Below, in pieces: positions 21,436 to 33,000 of a DNA stretch of 64,000 nt. Within the stretch, counting starts at the first letter, position 1. Every line of letters starts with the position of its first letter. Source of the DNA: Irpex lacteus (lineage: Eukaryota; Basidiomycota; Agaricomycetes; Polyporales; Irpicaceae). The notes below the pieces were generated by a model, which saw only the letters and a list, made by a program, of their open reading frames with translations, made no database searches and had not been told where the DNA came from. Location of the stretch: the NCBI GenBank assembly GCA_001986395.2, contig MQVO02000009.1:1240001-1304000 (forward strand), read 5' to 3'. Both the position numbers and the translations under genes were made by a program.

Positions 21436-21565
21436 TCGAGGAGTAGGAGGAAGCAACGTAATGCTCGCACGCGCAACGCTGCACGTTCCAAGGGCAGCAT
21501 TATTGCAAGCCAGGACGGCAGCAGCGATAGCGGGGCCGAAGGTGGCCCGACGACGGCGTGGCAGC
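21436..21565 (-). pseudogene. Relic of a Zys3-like small secreted protein gene
   Basis: Minus strand, starting right after an intron-acceptor-like CCTAG, the sequence matches exon 2 of the intact gene at 37443-37606: GCHAVV, then after a frameshift and loss of about ten codons TFGPAIAAAVLACNNAALGT, CSVARA and finally PPTP. The stop after PPTP has mutated to an Arg codon, a conserved Cys is Arg, and I find no signal-peptide exon upstream. It is therefore a decayed paralog. Confidence 0.65.
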
Positions 21566-23131
21566 CTAGGGCTGTGTATGGCGCGTATTGAGTTAACTGA
21601 AGACCGTATGTGAACAGCAAACGATCAGGGGACGTCGGAGATGAAACAGACGCAGTCAGTTACTTGTACCGTGACAACCTCGTTGGGGTCTGTGGAACTG
21701 CGTGCTTCAGCCGAGGTGCAATATTCATGGTGGTCTCTCCAGATCAATAATATCAAAGCATGAGTTACGTGACCTGACGCACCAGAAATCGCGCATGTAA
21801 ATAGCCGTCTCATTGGCAGGATTAATATAGTAGAGCCCTATTCGACCCCGTCGCTCGATACTGCATGTGTGCGACATCGCCAATCACTAAGGATGATGCA
21901 CTGAATAACAAAATAACACGCGGAAGGTGGATGTGAGGACGAATGTTGAGAATGCAAACAGTAATCTTCCTACATGCCCATGTCGCACGACCGGGCAAGA
22001 CAGCACTAATATGAGGTACGAGTATAGAGGCTGGTTAACGAGCCTAGACAGCACAGGCCTGTACAGGCATTTCTGGAATAATACACGACGCATGAGATCC
22101 GGACACGAGGGAGCTGCGGAACGCGTGTCCAGCGAGCACACAAGGCGAGGCGGCGCGTTTGCTGCTGCTTCGCGTCGTACACTGGCAGCACAGTAAAGGC
22201 GTGCAGAGGCCCTTTCTATGAAAGCGGAGATACGTACAATTGCGTCGCTCCGTTTTTCGCGTTGTTGGCTTAGGCTGTGAAGAACTTGAAGGCCAGCGTG
22301 TATAAGGCGTGACTAACGAGCAAATACAGTAGTTTCAAGGTGCTATGAAAGCGCAAATACGTGCAATCACGTCGCCCCTTTTCTGCGTATCCTTTGCACA
22401 GTTCGGAACACCTGATGCAAGAATACGAGCGATACTTAGCAGGGCTTATGGAAGCCGTAAGGTACATACCTCGTGCTTTCGATATGGCAAGTGCATGCAT
22501 CTGTGCATGGCTTTTTCTGGGTGTCGTATGAGGGAGCGAGCGGAAAGAGAGTGGAACACTCGATAAAGGCATGCTGTAACATGACAGCTCAAACCGGAAC
22601 GTTAGCCTGAGGCCACTTGCCATCGATTTACACGTAGGCGGACTTGGCGGGATGATGGCGGCACTGCTGCCGCAGTGGTTCGACGCGTCCCATTTGCTCC
22701 AGCTCACGCCTGGCCCAACGGCTGGAGGTTTTTTGTAGTCCGCTCTATGTGTACGAAAAAATGCGGCCTAACTTTATGGTTTTAGCTGGAACAGACGACG
22801 CGCATAGGGAAAGCTCGAGATTTGGTGGACAGGCCCTCTAGTCCTATTATCATCTGTAGATTTGGGTGCCACTCTACGACTCGCCTAAGTTCCTTGGGGA
22901 ACAAGAGCAGAATGTTACAGGATTGTAGGCAAGACGGCGACGGAAGAGTGTTACTACTAGTATTCCTACTCGCTAATCGTACTGGATATGACCCGGACCC
23001 TATGAGGTGACCTACGGCGGACGCGATGACCGTGACGCATGTGTTCCGGTGGCATCACTGTGACCAAGTTACTGAACGATAACCTTAGTTGACTGTATCA
23101 TTATGACCTCAAGAACTATTACGAAGATATC
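21566..23131. other. Gene-poor region with a short direct repeat
   Basis: No convincing gene. A ~37-nt direct repeat (CTATGAAAGCG..., then ATACGT.CAAT..CGTCGC) occurs at 22216-22252 and 22343-22378. Open frames such as 22270-22707 on the minus strand cover this repeat and lack family features. Confidence 0.4.
22216..22378 (+). repeat. Diverged direct repeat pair
   Basis: Copies at 22216-22252 and 22343-22378 share CTATGAAAGCG and spaced matches after it (about 80 percent), 127 bp apart. Confidence 0.45.
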
Positions 23132-24385
23132 CTACGAATCTGCCAAAGTCCCTTCATCGAAGCTCTCATCTTCAGTGTTGTCATGAGCACTGTCACTAGA
23201 TGTCCTTGTAGATGGAGAAGTATGACTCCGTGTGTTGTCAAGAGTAGTTAGTCCAAGATGATTCTCACAAGATTCCGTTACAACGCGTGCGGCTTGCCCA
23301 AGGGTAGTGGCAGTGAAGTTGAGTCGCCGAGCGGTGAGCATACTCAATAATACGAGGACGATAATAGAGTAAAGTGGGAGGCCCGTCGGGGCTGCTGCAG
23401 AAGTGTCGAGAGGATGTCTGTTCGACATGTCCATGGGTAGAGGGTTGGCATGTGGCGCTTTTTTGGGTTGATGTTTCGAACCCAAAACGTCCGGTTCTAT
23501 AGCCGCTATGACTGCAGGAAATGACGCAGCACAGAAGACTATACTGATCACGGACCTACGCGAGGCGGTAGACATGACGAGAGCCTCAGCCTCCCGGTGG
23601 TAATAGGAAGAACAAACCACTTACCAGATCATTGTGGAAAGCGGACACGCAAGAACCAATGAGAGCTTGTAACGCAATGATTCGTCCTAGAGTAGTCTAC
23701 AATATCAGAGCGGATTATCATCAGTAGAATGGGATACTTGCTTGGATAGGAATCCCTCTTTCAAATAAGCGTATGTTCGTATGGATGATGACGGCGGTGA
23801 AAAAGCCTTCCATATTGATTATAAGAGCAATCCATCCCAGCGTCATCGTTGCTGAGTGCGTAGTGGCATTCATCGCATATAGAATACCGCTGTTTAGACG
23901 TCATGGTGAGCTTACAGAGTATATAGTGAGGGCAAAGAGACTATCCACCTCACGCAGCTGAGGGTGTAGATGGAAACGATGCGACAAGTGATCGCCACTC
24001 CAGGCATGTCGCCGAAGATTAAGTAGGTCCCATACAATGGAGGGAGACCGAGCAAAAAGATGGTGTCGTACATCCTCAGGAAAAGTGGAGTGATGTTTGT
24101 TCGGGTGTATTCTGCGGCGATTTTGATCCAGCTGAGGATTTGGACTGTGAAATCGGTGAAGTCTGTTAGCTGCTGCTGACAGCGAGGACGTGAGGGATCC
24201 TCGTACTGGCGACGTTCTTCAGGTGCCAACGAGGTCGCAGCGGACTGGTGTCTAGACTGATGCTCTCCATAACGAGATTTTGTCTTTCCAGTACGTGCTC
24301 TTGAGAAATAGGTGTTAAAGCAGTTGGTACGTTGAGAAGGGTAGGAGAGGCCTTCAGAGAGGATTAAAGCAGCAATAAGTAGTAG
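23132..24385 (-). CDS. Multi-pass membrane protein, 5' end unresolved
   Basis: Open sequence on the minus strand runs from an acceptor-like GATTAG at 24385 to a TAG at 23132-23134. Hydrophobic segments in order: YDTIFLLGLPPLYGTYLIF, GVAITCRIVSIYTLS, GWIALIINMEGFFTAVII, RIIALQALIGSCVSA, SVISIVFCAASFPAVIAA and LYSIIVLVLLSMLTARRL, then a Ser/Thr/Asp-rich cytoplasmic-like tail. Introns needed to join them are short: about 66 nt with a weak GTGGAT donor, then about 54 nt (GTATCC...CTCTAG), then 35-40 nt. I could not place a convincing first exon with ATG. It may be a lineage-specific multi-pass receptor-like protein or an early pseudogene; family not recognised. Confidence 0.4.
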
Positions 24386-24800
24386 CTAATCGGCATGTCG
24401 GCGCACATCTATAAGTCAGAACCAGAGTTTCCAAAGCAGCATCGCTTTGTCGAATGAAAAAGGCGTTGGAGGGGGTTGGGGGTAATTTCTTGCTTGTGGC
24501 TGGAGCATGAGCGTTGCATTAATGATCATGAGCAGCTAGCTGGACATCATCAACTTCAGTAAACGCCTATTATTCAAGGGCCTCGCCTCTGCTTCGTACG
24601 CGGAAAGTATGTACAATGTGCATATGGCGGTGTGGCATGAGGTGTAGACGACGGGCTGTGCGACATGATGAAAACACCACCAGCCATAATAGGGCCTACA
24701 CGCCGCGCACCTCGGTCGAGGCTCTTCAAGGGGTCTGTTCCCGTTCATATAAGGACACAGCCAAAGCATAGATTCGGGCATTAAATAGCATATTGTGGAG
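24386..24800. other. Intergenic region
   Basis: No supported gene. Could hold the missing first exon of the minus-strand membrane protein. Confidence 0.35.
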
Positions 24801-25017
24801 CAGCGGCCGGAGAAGGCTAGCGGATATTAAAGCATGAGTGTCGCCTGCATGCTTTCCTAATGATGTTAGACCAACGGCATGGCAGCGGAAGGCTAGCGGA
24901 TATTAAATCAGTGTCGCCTGCATGCTTTCCTAATGATGTTAGACCAACGGCATGGCAGCGGAAGGCTAGCGGATATTAAATCAGTGTCGCCTGCATGCTT
25001 TCCTAAGAATGTTAGAC
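24801..25017 (+). repeat. 73-bp tandem repeat, about three copies
   Basis: Copies start at CAGCGG 24801, 24883 and 24956. The unit contains GAAGGCTAGCGGATATTAAA, then GTGTCGCCTGCATGCTTTCC and ends GACCAACGGCATGG. Copy 1 has a 9-nt expansion (CCGG and AGCATGAG variants); copy 3 diverges after GTTAGACT. Copies 2 and 3 are nearly identical. Confidence 0.85.
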
Positions 25018-25726
25018 TCGTACGCTGCGCCGCTGGATCTCGGAGCTCCCGAGGCACCGCCACATTCGGCGGATCGGAGTCTCTCAGGGACCACCACTGC
25101 CTTTGAACCCAGTAGCCATAATGAGCAATGTCCAAGTGAAAATACAGCTGTGTGCTGCTGGGCACGACAGGGAGAGGTGGTCGTCAGGAAGAAAACTTCG
25201 CAGCGCCTCCAGCTGCGCGAGGGTTCGTCCGGCCTCGTACCCAAGAAATTAATTTATTACTTATGGGCATGCCGGTGCAGCAGGCGCCCCGGGATCCTGC
25301 CAGCACGTTTGCGTGAGACATATGAGATAGGCAAGATTGTGATTGCGAAGTGGCCGGGGTCCTGTCCAGCGCAGGTGGGGTCCCTGACATCCAGATATCC
25401 TGCCACTAGCAGGCGTTACGTAGGCGTGTAATATTTATACATCGACTGAGGTCGGATATCCCACAGCTCCCCTTCTCCACTACGTTTGCACAGTCCTTGC
25501 CCCCAAGTGACTGTAAAGCCCGGCATTTGCGAGGCTAATATAGCACATCTTACCGTTGCGCTCACCTCTCTCCATCTACACAACTTTTGGCTCAATCCGT
25601 ATCGTTATACGGCCATTTGCGGTAACGTTCACTAGATTGCTCGCCCATTTGCTTTGACGTTTTATACTAACACTTGCTGGGTTTAAGGTCGCCTTCGACG
25701 CAGTCGGTTTCTTCCCTTTTGACATT
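25018..25726. other. Intergenic and promoter region
   Basis: Upstream of the 25727 gene. AATATTTATA near 25431-25440 is the only TATA-like box. A 140-codon plus frame at 25009-25431 is Arg/Ser/Cys-rich with a mirror frame on the other strand and is probably not coding. Confidence 0.35.
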
Positions 25727-26553
25727 ATGCATGGCACCATGTCTCCCTATACCCCCTATCACATTCGCAAGGCCGTTGAACAGGAAGATAAACCTCAATT
25801 CAAGCATGAATCTCTCATTCAAGTCGATCAAATGACGAAACTTCTGAATCGCGGTTTGATAGAATGTTGGGTAGCATTAGCTACGTCGTCTATTGAGTTG
25901 AGGTATGTGATGTCAGTTTCTCGCGTGTGTAGTGTTCTCGCATTGTCTAACATCCTGTTTACTCCAGCATCGGAGCTTACACTACGTGGTATTCCCTCGG
26001 CCACGTCGCATTGCTTAGTGGTATCGCAACGATTGTCGTATGCTCCATTGCGATATCCAATCTGGCAGCAATTGCCACATTTCTGCGTGCAATACGATCA
26101 CATCTTGTCATGGCAAGTGACTGTCATCGTGCGACATGCTTGCGTACTCATAATCAAAGGTACGATCAACAGGAGCCTCTGAGCTCCCTTGAACAGGAGA
26201 CGCTGGGCAAAATTTTTGCGACTCCGTTATCGACACTGACGTGGTACGTTGCTCTGTGCAACTCGTGTAGGTGTTGATCATACTCAAATTCAGCCTATAG
26301 GTCTAGTGTCTTTGCGGGGTTTTCTTTGGTTGTCCACTTCGTGCAAACCCCACTCCAAACATATCCCTGCCCGTCAGGGAGACCGAACTTGGTCGGACAT
26401 GCGGCTCCGGTTCCTAAATTATGGACGCCTACGCCAGCACTTTCTCTTTGGGGACTCGCCTATGTTGGCATCATTCTTTCGCTGGCTATCATTCGGCTCG
26501 CATGTATCTACCGCACTCTAGGAAGGCTCTGTCGCCACCGCGATGGAGGATGA
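25727..26553 (+). CDS. Small multi-pass membrane protein, unknown
   Basis: Exons 25727-25902, 25968-26243 and 26301-26553 in consistent phase give 234 aa. A hydrophilic N-terminus (HIRKAVEQEDKPQFKHES) precedes a hydrophobic segment over the first junction, a clear membrane helix (VALLSGIATIVVCSIAISNL), a hydrophilic loop (RYDQQEPLSSLEQETLGKIF), a segment across junction 2 (WSSVFAGFSLVVHFV), and a last helix (GLAYVGIILSLAIIRLACIY) followed by a basic tail. The last acceptor is CCTATAG; the nearer TTCAG would break the frame. Probably four membrane segments. No family recognised, and two Met codons (25727, 25739) could start it. Confidence 0.55.
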
Positions 26554-27049
26554 GTGATCATAAATTACGTCAATGCAGATACATTCTCGCCATCAAATCC
26601 GGAAAAATCGACCTACATCTCCTAGGCCACAACTCGCTTGAGAAGACCAGCAGTGTCTGGACCCCGAGGGATGAGCTAGTTGTGTAGTCTTTGCGTTCAC
26701 GTTTCCATATGATATGGTGTATCTCTCATCTCCTAATAACGACGACTTCGTCAATGACATTTGAAACGTGCCATTCAAAAACTTAGACAGAGACGACCTC
26801 AAAACTATCCGCCACCTCCCTCAACAACCACTCATCCTCTTCAGAATATTGTGTAGTGGGTGCCCGGCCTGCGACGCCATCTTAACCCCTGTGCGTAGTC
26901 CTTGCGAACGTCGAGCAACTGCATGATGGTCTCCCTCTAATCATCAGTGTATTCGCTATATTGCACCGGTACCACATCTTCTGGGAACTGGCTCGAAAGG
27001 ACTGTCCATCCCATCGCGGGTCAACCGGTCATGGTCAAAGGCGGAGCGG
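26554..27049. other. Intergenic region
   Basis: No supported gene; only short frames on both strands. Confidence 0.4.
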
Positions 27050-27360
27050 CTTCAGGCCCGGCGATCCGTGACGCGAGTTAGTCTGCCCTAAACACACGCG
27101 AGCAGAGCGCCTCCGCTTGGCTGGGGACGTCGACTCGCATCTCGCACTGAATTTAGGTCGTCTGGTGCTGTGAGCCGTTGTGCGTGTCTGGCTGGCGTAG
27201 AACGTGGAATAGGTGAGCAGCATGTTGTGTTTCGCTCGGTCGACGGTACTCACTCATTTCGATGATTCTCACTCCAGCGGGTCTTGTGTGAATCAACCAG
27301 CCTGCGTGACTTCTTCGAGTCGGTGGATGTGCTTTGGAAGTAGAGCATATACAAGGCTTG
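27050..27360 (-). repeat. Dispersed repeat, copy in inverse orientation to 36686-36990
   Basis: Read on the minus strand it shares with the plus strand at 36686-36990 TATATGCTCTACTTCCAA, CCGACTCGAAG, GAGTGAGAG/ATCAT, GAGTACCGTCGACC, CAGACACGCACAAC, GTGCGAGATGCGAGTCGACG and TTAGGGCAG in the same order. Likely a transposable-element relic or segmental duplication. Confidence 0.65.
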
Positions 27361-30018
27361 GAAGCTTGATGAAATAATCTTGAGTGAGTGACGTGGATGA
27401 GGCTCAAGACGGGCGTGAGTACAGCTAGTAGCTCGCTGTGAACCTTCTGCCAGGCCCAGCCTCTCCTGCCGTCTCAGTCCCTCGGCTGTCCTACCGTCTC
27501 GCCCTGTCCTCCCAGCTACTCAAGCTTCCATGCACTCATACCAACGCCATCTACGTCCCCAGACCCAGACAGTCAGCCACTCGCCTTATCTGACCTTGCA
27601 TGTACGGAACCTCGAACTCACGCAAACCGCAAAGGACGACATGTTGACGTTCCCTCCCACCGCTAGCGAACCCACTATACTCGCCGACATATCCCTTTGT
27701 GTCATTCGATGGCGTCATGTACCGCTCACCATGCATTATGCATCACTCACGAAGCACGCACCCTCACTCGCTGACTTCTCCCCCTGTCCCGTCAGTATGT
27801 CGCACATTCGATGTACGCTGGCATGCTCGACGCGCGTGAGTACGAGTGATCTCGGCTATGCTGCTGATACCGATTGCACAGAAAACGGCAGAACGTATAA
27901 ACATGGTGGATGGCAAACGGTAGATCGTCAAGTGGGTATCTTATGTGTTTTCGTACGTCTTGAAAACTCAGCACATTCCTGGCACTAACCCACACTACCA
28001 CACAATCCGGAATCCGCCATGCGTACTGGCCATCTCAACCAGTCCATCCATTCCGTGTTCGTGGTAGGAAGTGGTCAAAGGTAGACAGCTAGGCCCAACT
28101 GGGTACGTTGAGGTTGTAGTCCGCTTATTTCTCCTCCATGTGTAGCAGGCAGATCTCACCGTCGACCATCAAACGCACCAACAGCTATATCAATATGCAA
28201 ACTTGCACTCGTGGATAGGTAGTTGGTGTTACAAGATGGAAATAACAGGTACGTTGTACGTAGTACCTATAGAGCCCTAAGCCATTACTCACCTATATTT
28301 CACGCTCACCTACACGTTCTTCAGACTCCACAACTCCGCAACTCAACGAAACCTCTCAACTCAACTCCACAAAAGCTCTCAACTTGGAGCCAGCCTTGGA
28401 AACGCGTTCACTGTGCGAGGAAAAGGAGTCTGTGTCTGAGAGTTCGAGGGCAGACATGTACGTCTCTCATGTTTCTCGCTTCCGTCGTTCCTGGTTCAAG
28501 TTGCTCTCGACGACCAGCGGTGTGCTAGTTGACGAGGGTGTATAGAATTCTACGCTCTCGCTCACCATCGTCAATACCGCCCACACCGTCCTCGTCCTCG
28601 TCTTCGTTCTCGTCCTCACCGTCATCTTTATCTTCGTCCCTGTTCACGTTGCACTGTTTCTCCTCATTCCAATCTCGAATCCTTTTACCCACTCGGAATT
28701 CGGAGTCGTGCGCGAACACACCATGACACAAACAACTTCACGAACCGGCGAGTCTCCCACAGTATCAAGTGCCAGACGACACGATGAAGGGTATGATGCC
28801 CCCTCCATCTCAATCTCACTCCCAATGTTTACTCCTAGTCGTCGTATCCGTCCATCCGTTGAACGCTCAGCATCTCGAGGTGAACGGTGACGACGGGAAG
28901 TTCAGGCATCGAGGTGAATCGTCACAGATGCGTAAATGGTTTATTCTTACCTCTGGTGCTGACTCGCGGTTTTCAGTACATAGCGAGGCGACTCCGGAGG
29001 GGAGGGAGATCACTGTCAACGGACTATTATGACCAGAACTACCACAACTACTTCCTTGCGAGGTCCTCTGCTACGTAGGCATTGTAGCCTACGATGATCA
29101 GGTAGGTGGGAATCCGACTATTGTCGTTGAATTCTTCTCTTCTGACGCAGTTTGAAGTAGGAAGGATGCTCGGTATTTCTATGAGTCATATCGACTCCTC
29201 TCGCTCAGCTTGAAGCTGACGTATGCATCCACGGGTTCAAGTTCACAGGGCTACATTCACCAGTCACTTCTCACTGACGTTGTTTTGCCAGTGCAATGTC
29301 GCACGGCGAGCGTGCTCCTTGTCAACTTCGCCAAATCGAATGCGCTTCCTCGTTCGAGTCGAGCGTGGGGTTTCGTATACACACTCACACACGGTATCAT
29401 CCATTCGAGTGCATACACCTTGCTAGTCAGTAACATATACCTTCGCAGATCATATCTGTCTGCTGCCTGTATGGGCCTTGGCACGTACTACTTGTACCGG
29501 TGTCACGCAATACAGTCAGTCGTGCGTTGTCGTTTTCCGTTCCGTAACCACTAGCATTTACAAGCATACAATGCATCACTCAAGTCTGGGCTGGCTAATC
29601 GATATCCTATACCTGGACGCACCTTTTCCAGATGAAGCGGTGTGGTATTTCAAAATTCACATCTCGCAATACTCGATAGCATCCCAGAACATGGGACTTT
29701 CACGAAGTGTTTGGTAAAGTCGCAGAGAAGGTCCTTGGTAGACATTTGATTCTGAAGCTACCAGTAGTAATTGTATTCAACAGTTGCGTTAACATTGGTG
29801 TGGCGCAAAGGATAGCATTGATAGGTGAGACAGGGAAACACGTAGCAAAGCAAAGCAATTATCAGAGTGAGTAGGTAGCAGTGAGATGAGCGGACAATAA
29901 CTGGAAACAGCGGAGCAAGTAAGGTAGCATAAATATAGTCAAGGGCAAGAACAACATCTGAGAAACCACACTGCGCAAGTATGAGGTGCAAGATAGAACA
30001 GCCGCGACACCAAAGAAC
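27361..30018. other. Gene-poor region
   Basis: 2.7 kb without a supported gene. The longest plus frame (27530-27988, 152 codons) has no signal peptide, membrane segment or family motif. 28570-28660 is a (TCGTCC)n-like microsatellite whose other strand encodes only Asp/Glu repeats. No structured RNA recognised. Confidence 0.4.
28570..28660 (+). repeat. Pyrimidine-rich hexanucleotide-like microsatellite
   Basis: Imperfect repeats of CTCGTC/TTCGTC/CTCACC over about 90 bp. Confidence 0.5.
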
Positions 30019-33000
30019 TCAATCAACCCAAGACGGCGTCGCCTTGTACCTCGCCTTTGGTACGTACGGCTTCCCGACATTAAGACCTCCCTTCCGGTCC
30101 CGCACATACCCAATCGCCTTCATCCGGATATCCACCGTCCGGTGCACGCGGAACTCTTCAGAGAGTGAGGGTTCGGGTATGTCGCGGCCTCTGCCTCTGT
30201 TGATCCTACATAGCAACAACGAGAGTTGTTAGTCGCCGTGCGAAAGGAAAGAGGATAAGAGAAGGGAGAGAGACACGCACATAACTCGATCAGTCCACCC
30301 CTCGACCCCGGGCTTTTGGTACCTCTGCACGAGCGGCACAACTTCCAACGTCCACCACACCTTTGCGATATCAAGCTGGTCATATATCGGACACAGCGCG
30401 TCCGCGAGGTCTTCCTCTTCCTCCGTTAGAGCCCCGTGTGGCGCAGCGGCGAGTTTATCGAGGTATGCGCGGACTTCCGTAGGGTTCGTCGGGAGGGGCG
30501 ATGAAAGAACGGAAGGGACGAGAGGTGTCAGCGAACTGGGCGACGTCGGGCCTTCGGCACTCTCCTCGCATCGTTGAGGTATCACAGTCTCAATATCCCC
30601 CGTCCTTTCCTCTCTCACAACCGCAACATCCCCACCACCGCCACCGCCTCGAACACCAACGCCACCACTCTCGTCGATGAACAAAGCCCCCGGCCGCTCC
30701 TTGACGATAGGGTACAAACTCTCGGGGTCCAATCCGACTTGCTTGAGAAGCGAGGTGTGGAAGCGGATGCCGGTGTTGGCTTTGAAGCATTCGCGGATCA
30801 TCCATCGCAGGGGGATGCGTGCGAGGTTGTGGCGCGTGCCGTTTTTGACGGAGCCTCCGCCGACGTCTGTGGGGGCGAGCGAACGGTGAATACGGGGAGC
30901 GTCCGTCAAGCGAGCGAGAAAAGAGTTCGTGTTGGATGAGAGGAGGTGAGGCGAGATGAAGTCAACAGGTGTTGACAAGTTAGAAAGGTGAACGAAAGGG
31001 TGGTCGAGAAATCAGCGTTGAGAACGAATCACACAAATCACACAAACGCACCACAATGACACCCCGCAAACCAAACCTCCAACACATCCGTCTCCGGCAC
31101 CTCCTTCTTCTTCCCCTCCTTCCTCTCTCCCTCTCCCTCCCTACCCTCTTGCCCATCTGCTCCCTCTCCGCATGCGCACTCATCCTCGGTAACACAATCC
31201 TTCCCCACGTACTCGTCATCATCGTCGTCGCCGCTGTAAAGAAGAACCTCGTGCCGTGCGTCGTTCTCGTCCGAGTCGGAGTCGACTGTCTTCTTCTTCT
31301 TCTGTGTCTTGGTCTTCTTCGGCTTCGGCTTCGCTGGCTTCGACTTCGCTGGCTTCGTTATTTTCGTATCCGTCTTGACGTTCGTACTCATGTCCTTCGT
31401 CTGGTCGTCACCGTCATCAGCCTTCGCTTTCGCACCACCAAACCGCTTCCTCAGTTGTGACGCAGGGTTCACACCCCCAAACGTCGTCGACAACGAAGAA
31501 GGCGACGGCAACCCCTCAATCACCTCACCCAACCCCTTAATCCCACTCATAATCTCCTCCCCCACACTTTCCCTCTTCCCCTTCCCTCCCCCATCCCCCT
31601 CACCACCCTCCCCCACATCCAACTCCCCAAGACTAACCCGCGGACTATCCATCTCCCCCTCCTTCACACCTAGTCCGGTCTCCCGTTTCGTCGGCCGGTT
31701 GTAGAGGTTAGCTTTGAACTTGGCGCGGCGTTCGTCGAGGGAGACGGCGTGTCGGAAGTACCGGATTGCGGTGTTGTTGGAGACGAAGGGGAGGCGGCGG
31801 GGGTGGATTAGGCCTACTGAGTTTACGGTGTCCCTGGATGTGGGAGGAGAGGGTGTTAGAATGGAGTACGAGTGTGTGTTTGATGGAGAGAAGCGAGAGA
31901 AGGGTACGAGAAGAGCGGAGAAAGGTGAGTGGGTGAGCGGGTGAGTTATGAGCGGGAACGGATATAGGGAGGACGAGGAAGTGATGTATGTATGCACATA
32001 TGCGTGTAGATGTCAGGAATAATGGGGAGAAATGCTCGAGCAGCGGAGGGAGGAAAGAACGAAACAAGACGAGGGCAGTGTAGGGTGTATGGAAAACACA
32101 GAAGCAAGCTAAGACTCACCAAACCCCAACAAACTCGACCTTCACATCAATCGAGAACGCCTTCTTGAACGCGACGCTCTGCTCCCACCCGACGTCGTCC
32201 GTGCGCGTGTACATCTTGTACGCGAAGGGGACCTGTGCGCGAGGCGAGCGTGGCGAGGCGAGTAGTCGAGTGTAGTGTAGCAGAAGTAGATGTTCGTAGC
32301 CAAGTTCGCATAGATATTCGTAGTCAAAATAGATGACCATCACGAATCGAAGGAGGACAAGGCGAGCAATCCAATGAATCAGCAAACACCCCCGTAAGAC
32401 GACTCGACTCTGAACGCACCTGCTGATGATTATCCGCAGGCAACAAGCCCACCTTGTGCACCATCCCCGCGAGCGAGCGGGCGGTGTAGGCTCCGCGGGA
32501 GAAGCCGAATATGCATATTTTGTCGTTTGCTTGGTCTGCGAGCGAGCGACCGAAGGGAGCGCGAGTTGGACGAGGGTGGGGTAGGTGGGCGTTCAGACGA
32601 GTAAGGCGAGTAAGGCGAGCGGGTAAGGCGAGCGAGTAAGGCGAGCGTGCGGAGCGGGGCGAGCAGAGCGATCGTAGGTTGGGTGGGCATGAGAGGTGTG
32701 GTGAGTGGGTGGGTGAGGATGGTAGGAGGGGAAGGGGGAAGGGGGAAGGGGAAGGGGTGAAGGGGAATGGGTGAAGGGGAAGGGGTGAAGGGGAATGGGT
32801 GAAGGGGAAGGGGTGAGGGGGAGAGTGGGTGAAGGGGAAGGGGTGAGGGGGAGAGTGGGTGAAGGGGAAGGGGTGAGGGGGAGAGTGGGTGAAGGGGAAG
32901 GGGTGAGGGGAGAGTGGGTGGGAGGGGAGTGGCGGGTGAGTAGTGGGCAGTCAGGGGTGGGAGGAGGATTGAGGAGGGATGATCGGGGGTGAGTGGGAAC

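Noticed and set aside
24801..25017. CRISPR-like array
   Set aside because: Contiguous 73-bp tandem repeat without unique spacers, in a eukaryotic genome.
25009..25431. 140-codon plus-strand open frame after the tandem repeat
   Set aside because: Arg/Ser/Cys-rich, mirrored by open frames on the other strand, and begins inside the tandem repeat.
27530..27988. 152-codon plus-strand open frame
   Set aside because: No signal peptide, domain, splicing or codon bias; composition like surrounding non-coding DNA.
28525..28731. Asp/Glu-rich minus-strand frame
   Set aside because: Translation of a microsatellite.
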